From assembly GCA_015486425.1 (NCBI GenBank), contig WFRQ01000219.1, positions 1 to 6,416 on the forward strand: a DNA stretch of 6,416 bases. The letters run 5' to 3'. Position numbers and translations under genes: made by a program. This DNA comes from Deltaproteobacteria bacterium. GTDB taxonomy: Bacteria; Desulfobacterota; Dissulfuribacteria; Dissulfuribacterales; QOAL01. Below are positions 1-5,554 of the stretch, one piece after another; positions within the stretch are counted from its first letter, which is position 1; each line of letters begins with the position of its first letter. The notes below the pieces were generated by a model. It was not told the origin of the DNA and ran no database searches. It saw nothing but the letters and a program-made list of their open reading frames with translations.

Positions 1-1731
1 CTGATAACGCTTGTAACAGGTCTGGTATGGACAGCAGGATTCGCCGCTGCAGCCATTGGCCACCTGAACATGATATCAGTTGCCTTTGCGGTACTGTTCA
101 TAGGGCTTGGCGTTGATTACTCCATCCATTACTGTCTGCGCTTCAGGGAACTTCTATCCTCAGGCATTGACGTCCCTGAGGCTCTTGCAAAGACTGCGGG
201 GGACACAGGCAGTTCCCTTGTCCTCTGCGCCGTTACCACATCCATTGGTTTCTTTGCATTTGTACCAACTGACTTTTCAGGCGTAGGAGAACTGGGGCTC
301 ATCTCAGGAACCGGTATGTTTATCGGCCTGTTTATGAACCTCACACTTCTTCCTGCCCTGCTTTCCATAATGAAATTCACTGCGTCAAAACAGCCCACCG
401 GGCATATACCGCTGCCGCAGCAAACAAAATTTGCAAAACTGGTATCATTCCCTGTGAGACACGCAAGGCTGGTGCGTATTTCTGCCATTGTGCTGGGGCT
501 TGGCTCCCTGATCCTGCTTCCCCGTATCACCTATGACTGGAACCCCATGAATCTGAGAGACCAGTCATGTGAATCTGTAACCACATTCAAGGAACTGCTT
601 GCTGACATTACATATTCACCATGGAGTCTCAAGGCGGTTGAAAAGCCATCGGCTCAGCTTGAAACAAAGCTCAATAAAATCAAAAAACTTCCAGTTGTTG
701 ACAAGGTAGTGACCATAGAAAGCTTTGTGCCAGCCAACCAGGAAGAAAAACTCATGATAATCGACGAAATGGACTATACCATCGGGCCGGTTTTCATGGA
801 GACACCTGCGCCTCCTCCCACTGATACAGAACGGCTGGCAGCCACTGAGGCATTTCTGCGCAAGGCTCGCCAGCACATATCAGAAAATAGAATCTCTGAA
901 AAGGCGCAAAAATTTGTTAAGGACCTGAATCTGCTGGTTCAAAGCATCCCATTGAGCAAAGGTCAGCAGGCATCACTGTCAGGTAATATCCTGATCCGTC
1001 TCGAACAGAGCATGCTGGCCTCTCTTCCACCAAGGCTTCAAGACCTGAAGCTCTCTCTGCAGGCCAGGCCCTTTTCACTTCAGGATCTGCCCATGGAGAT
1101 AATGAACAGGTGGGTAGCCACAGACGGCAGATGGCGCGTTGAGATATTTCCCACAGGGGACCTCAACTCACGACAGGAAATGATAAAATTTATCACTGCC
1201 GTGCGCACCTTTGAGCCAGATGTTACAGGGTATCCTGTACTCATTTACGAAGGTGGGCAGGTGGTTTCCGGCGCATTTAAACAGGCGTTTGCCATGAGCC
1301 TTACTGCCATTGCCCTGCTGCTCTTTTTCCTCATGCCTCACAGAAAGGACGCACTGCTTGTACTTATACCGCTGGCGCTTGCAGGCATGCTTACCGGGGC
1401 CATAATGGAACTTGCAGGCATCTCCCTGAATTTTGCCAACATCATTGCACTGCCTCTGATACTTGGCATAGGAGTTGACAACGGCATACACCTTGTTCAC
1501 CGGTTCAGGACCATGAAGGCAAGGCCTTCTGAAATTTTCGCAACAAGCACCTCAAGGGGAATAGTATTCAGCACACTTACAACAATCTGCAGTTTTGGGA
1601 ACCTGGCTGTTTCTCCCCATGAAGGCATGGCCAGCATGGGCAAACTGCTTGCCATAGGGGTGGGGCTCACGCTGATTTGCACCATGGTGCTTCTCCCTGC
1701 CATTATGGCTATTACGAGGCATGAAAGATGA
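1..1731 (+). CDS. hpnN: HpnN, hopanoid-associated RND/MMPL-type transporter (5'-truncated by the window)
   Basis: Inner-membrane RND-superfamily protein that, from work on the family, moves hopanoids towards the outer membrane. The frame is open from base 1 to a TGA at 1729-1731, giving 576 residues; the family is usually about 850-900, so roughly the first third lies off the left edge. An internal ATG at 70 is not the real start. Numbering from base 1, membrane segments occur near residues 1-20, 24-40, 70-90, 98-125 and 158-178. A large extracytoplasmic domain follows (about 180-420), with the HpnN-like patches NLRD (184-187) and FVPxxQEEKL (242-251). A second membrane block (about 430-572) ends the protein. 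The two repeated RND motifs GLGVDYSIH (D39) and GIGVDNGIH (D493) mark the two pseudo-symmetric halves. A general MMPL exporter is the alternative, but the QEEKL patch and the hpnB/hpnH neighbours favour HpnN. Confidence 0.92.
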   Translation: MITLVTGLVWTAGFAAAAIGHLNMISVAFAVLFIGLGVDYSIHYCLRFRELLSSGIDVPEALAKTAGDTGSSLVLCAVTTSIGFFAFVPTDFSGVGELGLISGTGMFIGLFMNLTLLPALLSIMKFTASKQPTGHIPLPQQTKFAKLVSFPVRHARLVRISAIVLGLGSLILLPRITYDWNPMNLRDQSCESVTTFKELLADITYSPWSLKAVEKPSAQLETKLNKIKKLPVVDKVVTIESFVPANQEEKLMIIDEMDYTIGPVFMETPAPPPTDTERLAATEAFLRKARQHISENRISEKAQKFVKDLNLLVQSIPLSKGQQASLSGNILIRLEQSMLASLPPRLQDLKLSLQARPFSLQDLPMEIMNRWVATDGRWRVEIFPTGDLNSRQEMIKFITAVRTFEPDVTGYPVLIYEGGQVVSGAFKQAFAMSLTAIALLLFFLMPHRKDALLVLIPLALAGMLTGAIMELAGISLNFANIIALPLILGIGVDNGIHLVHRFRTMKARPSEIFATSTSRGIVFSTLTTICSFGNLAVSPHEGMASMGKLLAIGVGLTLICTMVLLPAIMAITRHER

Positions 1732-1923
1732 CATATCAAGAAAAAATGTTGTGCAAAAAGCGACTTTCCGTTATGGAAATTCATCCTTGAGGGGGTGGAG
1801 CAGTTACGACGCATCAACATTTATCCACAAAATTTATTGTTCAGGTACTGTTTTTCTATTAGTGTTGTTACCTTATGCTGCAGCCATCAAAATTAGAATT
1901 CCTGCGTATTAAAAGCCTGGTAC

Positions 1924-1962
1924 CTGAAATGAAAATCCATGAAGAAATACATGGACTTTCAG
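1924..1962 (+). promoter_or_regulatory. imperfect stem-loop upstream of hpnB, in the 1732-1991 gap
   Basis: Two nested pairs of inverted arms are visible: CTGAAA (1924-1929) with TTTCAG (1957-1962), and TCCATG (1936-1941) with CATGGA (1950-1955) around an 8-nt loop. An uneven internal loop (6 nt against 1 nt) separates the pairs. The structure ends 29 nt before the hpnB start, so it could sit in the hpnB leader or mark the end of the hpnN transcript. It has no GC-rich stem and no T-run, so it is not a classical terminator. The rest of the 260-bp gap is more AT-rich than the genes around it, and I see no convincing promoter or gene in it. Confidence 0.25.
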
Positions 1963-1991
1963 ATTAAACAATACGAGACAAGAAATTAGAA

Positions 1992-3125
1992 ATGCCAATA
2001 GATATTGTTACCATATGCATAGCCCTGATTGTGGTTCTTAACGTGCTTATCTGGAGCACAATACTGCTCCTTCCGTGGAAACCGTGGGATACGGCTCAAC
2101 ATCTTGACGCAGCCCCCTATCTTGCGGATTCAGACCTCAGTGACGTGACAGTGCTGATTCCTGCAAGAAATGAGGAAAAAACCATTGGGGAATGCCTCAC
2201 ATCAGTGATGAGTCAGGGCAAAGGCATTAACATCATACTTGTAAACGATCAATCCTGGGACAGAACCGCTGATATCGCCGAGGAAATATGTGGGGATTCC
2301 ATCAAAATTATCCGTGGTCTTGAACTGCCCAGGGGGTGGACAGGCAAGGTATGGGCCATGGATCAGGGCATAAAACACGTAACAACAGGCCACACCCTGC
2401 TTCTTGACGCTGATATCCGTCTGGAGCCAGGCGCAATTGCCACGGCCCTTGCAGCCAAGGAACAGCATAACCTTAACATGTTTTCTCTCATGGCATGGCT
2501 GAGCATGGAAAGTTTCTGGGAAAAGCTGATGATGCCTGCGTTTGTATATTTTTTCAAACTGCTCTATCCATTCCGCCTTGCAAATTTCAAAAAATCCAGG
2601 GTAGCGGCTGCGGCTGGCGGTTTCATCCTTGTGGATACTGATGCCCTTAGAAAAATCAAGGCATTTGAATGCATAAAAAATGAGCTGATTGATGACTGTG
2701 CCCTGGCCAAAAAGCTTAAATCCGCCGGATTTACCACATGGCTCGGACTCACCCACTCTGTAAAAAGCATGAGAAAATATGAAGGGCTGGGCGAAATATG
2801 GGATATGGTGGCAAGAACTGCCTATACTCAGCTCAAACATTCATTTTTTCTGCTCCTCTGTGTAACATTCCTCATGCTGGTAATGTTCTGGGGACACATA
2901 GCAGGCCTGTGCTACGGTGGAGTAATAATCTGGCTCCTGTCATGGACAGGCATGACTCTCATGCTTGTTACCTACAGTGCCACACTTTCCTATTACAGGC
3001 TTTCACTTTTCTGGTCCCTTGCCATGCCCATAACCGCCACCCTGTACCTTATGATGACATGGAGTTCAGCCATAAGGCACTGGAGGGGACATGGAGGGGC
3101 CTGGAAAGATCGGGAATACAGTTAG
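1992..3125 (+). CDS. hpnB: HpnB, hopene-associated family 2 glycosyltransferase
   Basis: Membrane-bound GT2-type glycosyltransferase of the hopanoid-cluster family HpnB. The sugar donor and acceptor are not established for the family. The 377 residues match the usual length. An N-terminal membrane helix (about 5-27) is followed by the catalytic domain, which opens with LIPARNE (55-61). The nucleotide-binding strand is ILVNDQSWDRT (D86), the metal-binding DxD is LLLDADI (D139, D141), and the probable catalytic-base region is ELIDDCALAKKL (D234, D235). EIWDMVARTAYTQL (near 269-282) replaces the QxxRW-type motif and is typical of HpnB. Three C-terminal helices lie near 284-306, 308-330 and 336-358, and the protein ends in a basic, Trp-rich tail (WRGH...WKDREY). 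The ATG at 1992 puts the N-terminal helix at the very start, as in the family, although no strong ribosome binding site precedes it. The gene begins 260 bp after hpnN. Confidence 0.92.
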   Translation: MPIDIVTICIALIVVLNVLIWSTILLLPWKPWDTAQHLDAAPYLADSDLSDVTVLIPARNEEKTIGECLTSVMSQGKGINIILVNDQSWDRTADIAEEICGDSIKIIRGLELPRGWTGKVWAMDQGIKHVTTGHTLLLDADIRLEPGAIATALAAKEQHNLNMFSLMAWLSMESFWEKLMMPAFVYFFKLLYPFRLANFKKSRVAAAAGGFILVDTDALRKIKAFECIKNELIDDCALAKKLKSAGFTTWLGLTHSVKSMRKYEGLGEIWDMVARTAYTQLKHSFFLLLCVTFLMLVMFWGHIAGLCYGGVIIWLLSWTGMTLMLVTYSATLSYYRLSLFWSLAMPITATLYLMMTWSSAIRHWRGHGGAWKDREYS

Positions 3126-3127
3126 GA

Positions 3128-3172
3128 TTTTCATGTTGCTCCGCCCGGCCCTTACAACACCCCGTGCATGAA
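3128..3172. repeat. palindromic intergenic element just after hpnB (copy A)
   Basis: Starting 2 bp after the hpnB stop codon, TTCATG (3130-3135) is mirrored by CATGAA (3167-3172), and GTTG (3135-3138) by CAAC (3155-3158), around a GC-rich centre. The left arm and centre resemble the hairpin ahead of hpnH: 3133-3150 and 5503-5520 agree at 15 of 18 positions, and both are preceded by TTTTCATG. It may be a small dispersed hairpin repeat or a weak transcription-end structure for hpnB; no T-run follows it. Confidence 0.35.
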
Positions 3173-3187
3173 CCCTGCAGGCAAAAA

Positions 3188-3226
3188 CTCAAATTGCTCA
3201 AATTAAGTAGTATTTATAAATATAAT
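3188..3226 (+). promoter_or_regulatory. candidate ispH promoter with overlapping tandem repeat
   Basis: A perfect TATAAT (3221-3226) lies in a strongly AT-rich stretch about 90 bp upstream of the ispH start. The best -35-like hexamer is TTGCTC (3194-3199). Its spacing is poor: 21 bp to TATAAT, or 15 bp to the alternative TATAAA at 3215-3220. CTCAAATT occurs twice with a 9-bp period (3188-3195 and 3197-3204) across this -35 region, which would suit an activator or repressor site. The -10 is seen directly; promoter activity and any regulator are inferred. Confidence 0.4.
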
Positions 3227-3295
3227 GCGGATCAGGAAATATCCCACGTCTGTCCTTTGTCTTATATCCGCAGGCAAGTTATAAAACCTGACTTG
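3227..3295 (+). promoter_or_regulatory. possible structured leader of ispH
   Basis: If transcription starts just after the TATAAT at 3221-3226, ispH has an untranslated leader of about 80 nt. A 7-bp inverted repeat (3226-3232 with 3266-3272) closes a 33-nt loop. Nearer the gene, CAGG (3271-3274) can pair with CCTG (3287-3290), and CAAGT (3275-3279) with ACTTG (3291-3295). These two pairings cross, so they would be alternatives. The second ends 4 nt before the ribosome binding site AAGGA (3300-3304). No known riboswitch was recognised, and the short stems may be chance. Confidence 0.2.
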
Positions 3296-3315
3296 AATCA
3301 AGGAATTTACTCATA

Positions 3316-4248
3316 ATGAAGATTATACTGGCACAACCAAGGGGTTTCTGCGCTGGCGTTAACAGGGCAATCAAGATCGTTGAATCTGCAATTGAAAAAT
3401 ACAACCCGCCTGTTTACGTGCTTCATGAAATCGTACACAATACCCACGTTATCAGCAGACTTTCTGAAAGCGGCGCCATCTTTGTTGAAGAACTTGAGGA
3501 TATACCGGAAAACACCATTACCATATTCAGCGCACATGGCGTTTCCAAGGCCGTTGTAAGACGGGCTGAGGAGCGAGGCCTGAAAATCATAGACGCCACA
3601 TGTCCGCTGGTTACAAAAGTACACCATCAGGCCCAGAGGTACAGGAAAGAGGGGTATGATATCATAGTAATCGGACATGCCGGGCATCCGGAAGTTGAAG
3701 GGACCCTGGGGCGCATAGAGGGGAAGGCAACGGTAATTTCCAGTCCAGAAGAGGTTGCAGGCATCAAGGAACCGGTTAACAGACGCATTGCCTATGTTAC
3801 CCAGACCACACTCAGCATAGACGACACCAAGGATATAATAGAAGCGCTTCAGAAGCGCTTCCCGGAAATCAGGGGGCCTGAACTCAAGGATATATGCTAT
3901 GCCACGCAGAGCAGGCAGAATGCTGTAAGAGAGCTTGCCCACAGGATCGACCTGCTGCTTGTTGTAGGATCAGTCAACAGTTCCAATTCCAACAGGCTCA
4001 GGGAGGCAGGAGAACACAGGGGACTTCCTGCCTATCTTATTGACAACGCCGAGGTAATGGACATATCCTGGTTTAACGAAGATATGACTGTAGGACTTAC
4101 TGCCGGTGCCTCAGCCCCGGAGGTGCTGGTCCAGGATGTTGTGAAAAAACTGAAGAAAAATTTTAATGTGGAAGTTGAAAATATGGAGGGCAAAGCAGAG
4201 ATGATGAAATTCAAGCTGCCCCGGCTTCCTGACTATGACCTGAACTGA
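3316..4248 (+). CDS. ispH: IspH (LytB), 4-hydroxy-3-methylbut-2-enyl diphosphate reductase
   Basis: Last enzyme of the MEP isoprenoid pathway: a cytosolic Fe-S protein that reductively dehydroxylates HMBPP to IPP and DMAPP with electrons from ferredoxin or flavodoxin. At 310 residues it is the usual bacterial length. The three cluster-binding cysteines are present: C12 in GFCAGVNRA, C96 in DATCPLVTKVH and C194 in ICYATQ. Substrate-site residues are also in place: H41 (HEIVHN), H74 (AHGVS), H124 and E126 (GHAGHPEVEG), S222-S223-N224 (VNSSNSNRL) and S266 (AGASAPE). The ATG at 3316 is supported by MKIILAQPRGFCAGV, which puts C12 at the family position, and by AAGGA at 3300-3304, 11 nt upstream. 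Located among hpn genes, it probably supplies C5 units for hopanoid synthesis. Whether it is the only ispH in the genome cannot be seen here. Confidence 0.97.
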   Translation: MKIILAQPRGFCAGVNRAIKIVESAIEKYNPPVYVLHEIVHNTHVISRLSESGAIFVEELEDIPENTITIFSAHGVSKAVVRRAEERGLKIIDATCPLVTKVHHQAQRYRKEGYDIIVIGHAGHPEVEGTLGRIEGKATVISSPEEVAGIKEPVNRRIAYVTQTTLSIDDTKDIIEALQKRFPEIRGPELKDICYATQSRQNAVRELAHRIDLLLVVGSVNSSNSNRLREAGEHRGLPAYLIDNAEVMDISWFNEDMTVGLTAGASAPEVLVQDVVKKLKKNFNVEVENMEGKAEMMKFKLPRLPDYDLN

Positions 4249-4281
4249 AGGATTCTTCAGCAATCAGAAACAGTGAAAAGT

Positions 4282-5235
4282 ATGTCTGACTCAAAAAACA
4301 ACACTTACGCAGAGATAAAGAACAAGGCAGTGTCAGGAGATACCATCCCACTGACTGCCGAGGACAGGAACCGCAAGAGGCTCTTTATCGGCCTGGTTAT
4401 GCTCACAAGTTTTGTGGTATGCCTGTTCCTCGCATCGCTGTGGATAATCCCCTACTTTGGTTTCAAGGCCATTCATCCCCTTGCGCCATGGATAGCAGGT
4501 TTTTTTGTGCTTCTGTCAATTCTCGCTGTGGCATGGGCATCGGCGGGCCTGCTGCTTAATGCGGCATTTGGAAGGAGTCTGCCGTTCTTCAGAAAGATGC
4601 GGGGAATTACTGTCAAGCTGTTCCTTCCCATCATGACGCTGCTGGGACGCATTTTCGGTATCTCAAAAAACAAGATACGCTCCTCGTTCATAAGGGTGAA
4701 CAACGAACTGGTTCTCTCAGAGGCCGGACGGTACAAACCCTCTGAAATACTGCTTCTCATGCCTCACTGCCTTCAGAAGAGCAAGTGCAAAATCAGGCTC
4801 ACCTATGACATAAATAACTGCAAAAGATGTGGAAAATGCCCGATTACAGGCCTTCTGGAACTGAGCGACAGATATGACATATTTCTTGCCATTGCCACAG
4901 GGGGCACCATTGCAAGGCGCATTGTGGTTCAGAGACGTCCGAAAATAATAATAGCTGTAGCCTGCCAGAGGGACCTCGCAAGCGGCATCCAGGATACCTA
5001 TCCCCTGCCTGTTTACGGCGTGCTGAACCAACGGCCCAACGGCCCATGCCTTGATACCCTGGTACCTCTTGAACACCTTGAAAAGGCTGTAAGGCGCTTC
5101 CTTGACCCTGCCTGGTATCCGGAAAACATCAGGGAAACCGCCACAACAGACACAGACGCCTGTAAACGACCTGTGCAAAACATCAAGGAAATCAGCCCAC
5201 ATGAACAGGTGGCGCCTGCAAGGGCCGCGGCGTGA
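4282..5235 (+). CDS. DUF116-domain membrane protein with cysteine cluster, function unknown
   Basis: I recognise the DUF116 domain, which has no assigned reaction. From the ATG at 4282 the protein is 317 residues. Two hydrophobic helices (about 33-55 and 66-92) anchor it, and a short basic linker leads to a cytosolic-type domain. This carries C163-x5-C169-x10-C180-x2-C183-x2-C186-P, then C228 (VACQRD) and C256 (GPCLD). The spacing CxxCxxCP resembles Fe-S or zinc ligands. A glycine-rich strand (IATGGTIARRIV, about 210-221) sits between the two cysteine groups. The Ala/Pro-rich tail (about 285-317) looks unstructured. An in-frame GTG at 4273 would add three residues; neither start has a well-placed ribosome binding site, the nearest being AAGGA at 4248-4252, so translation may be coupled to ispH, which ends 33 bp upstream. 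Membership of the same operon as ispH is likely. A link to hopanoid chemistry is inferred from position only. Confidence 0.85.
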   Translation: MSDSKNNTYAEIKNKAVSGDTIPLTAEDRNRKRLFIGLVMLTSFVVCLFLASLWIIPYFGFKAIHPLAPWIAGFFVLLSILAVAWASAGLLLNAAFGRSLPFFRKMRGITVKLFLPIMTLLGRIFGISKNKIRSSFIRVNNELVLSEAGRYKPSEILLLMPHCLQKSKCKIRLTYDINNCKRCGKCPITGLLELSDRYDIFLAIATGGTIARRIVVQRRPKIIIAVACQRDLASGIQDTYPLPVYGVLNQRPNGPCLDTLVPLEHLEKAVRRFLDPAWYPENIRETATTDTDACKRPVQNIKEISPHEQVAPARAAA

Positions 5236-5279
5236 GAACATAACATCCATACAGTCCATCACATTTCATTTTACCGTAA

Positions 5280-5297
5280 GGGGCTGTCCAAAAATAA
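5280..5297 (+). repeat. left terminal inverted repeat of the MITE-like element
   Basis: This 18-bp arm starts with four G residues and is perfectly complementary to 5442-5459. Pairing stops at 5298/5441 on the inside and at 5279/5460 on the outside, which defines the element boundary. Confidence 0.8.
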
Positions 5298-5441
5298 GTT
5301 GGATGATAGCGCGCTCAGATCTATGTCAGGCTGAGTTGAACTGACCCTGCAAAACCGCAGGCGTAGCCGGGCTACGCCTCAGGATTTTGTGATTGAAGTT
5401 CAGCTCAGGATGGCCTGAAGATGAGATGCGAAATTGGTAAG

Positions 5442-5459
5442 TTATTTTTGGACAGCCCC
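5442..5459 (-). repeat. right terminal inverted repeat of the MITE-like element
   Basis: This 18-bp arm is the exact reverse complement of 5280-5297. It ends in a run of five C residues, of which the first four pair with the left arm. Confidence 0.8.
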
Positions 5460-5487
5460 CAAGAATACATTGAACTTTCGCTTGTAC

Positions 5488-5535
5488 TTTTCATGATCTG
5501 GTATGTTGCACAGCCGGGCCATGCAACATGAAAGT
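5488..5535 (+). repeat. hairpin ahead of hpnH (copy B of the palindromic element)
   Basis: ATGTTGCA (5503-5510) and TGCAACAT (5522-5529) form an 8-bp perfect stem around an 11-nt GC-rich loop. An outer arm, ACTTTTC (5486-5492), can pair with GAAAGT (5530-5535) allowing a bulge and an interrupting stretch. The left arm and loop resemble the element after hpnB (15 of 18 positions, 5503-5520 against 3133-3150). The stem buries the in-frame ATG at 5528 and ends just before the probable ribosome binding site of hpnH, so it could influence hpnH expression. A weak promoter-like pair, TTGAAC (5470-5475) and CATGAT (5492-5497) with a 16-bp spacer, overlaps it. Confidence 0.45.
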
Positions 5536-5543
5536 TTGGAATC

Positions 5544-5548
5544 AGGAG
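5544..5548 (+). promoter_or_regulatory. ribosome binding site that decides the hpnH start
   Basis: AGGAG lies 6 nt before the TTG at 5555, a good spacing. It directly abuts the TTG at 5549 (no spacer) and is downstream of the ATG at 5528, so it supports only the start at 5555. Confidence 0.6.
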
Positions 5549-5554
5549 TTGACT

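Larger units (their letters stand above)
5280..5459. mobile_element. 180-bp palindromic MITE-like element
   Basis: The ends are an 18-bp perfect inverted repeat: GGGGCTGTCCAAAAATAA at 5280-5297 and its reverse complement at 5442-5459. Inside, 5331-5341 pairs with 5398-5408 (10 of 11, the exception a G-T wobble), and a central hairpin pairs 5359-5367 with 5371-5379 around a 3-nt loop. All three pairings share the same centre near 5369.5, so the element is one long imperfect palindrome. There is no transposase or plausible ORF inside. This is the form of a miniature inverted-repeat transposable element mobilised in trans; ends starting GGG-CTGTCC-AAAA resemble insertion-sequence termini, but the family is not assigned. 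No clear target-site duplication is seen. An alternative is a large intergenic repeat whose central hairpin ends transcription after the DUF116 gene. Confidence 0.7.

Noticed and set aside
1721..1912. 63-residue ORF overlapping the hpnN stop codon, with a hydrophobic C-terminal half
   Set aside because: No usable ribosome binding site spacing, no recognisable family, and it consists mostly of AT-rich intergenic sequence; most likely spurious.
1865..2018. Near-identical 14-mers at 1865-1878 and 2005-2018 (13 of 14) upstream of and inside the start of hpnB
   Set aside because: Similarity fades directly after the 14-mer and the reading frames differ; a chance match is more likely than a duplication.
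2798..3316. 172-residue + strand ORF running from within hpnB to the ispH start
   Set aside because: Overlaps most of the hpnB C-terminal region in another frame, has no family signature, and contains the promoter-like region; a shadow of hpnB.
3307..3942. 211-residue antisense ORF across ispH
   Set aside because: Fully opposite a gene with all catalytic residues intact; composition is typical of an antisense shadow.
5102..5344. 80-residue + strand ORF from the DUF116 gene into the palindromic element
   Set aside because: Overlaps the DUF116 coding end in another frame and runs into non-coding repeat; no signature.
5359..5379. Central hairpin of the palindromic element as a rho-independent terminator
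   Set aside because: The stem is strong and GC-rich, but a G-containing stretch follows rather than a T-run; kept only as a possible side role of the element.
5270..5470. Target-site duplication flanking the palindromic element
   Set aside because: Flanks (GTAA on the left, CAAG on the right) do not give a convincing direct repeat at any length tried by eye.
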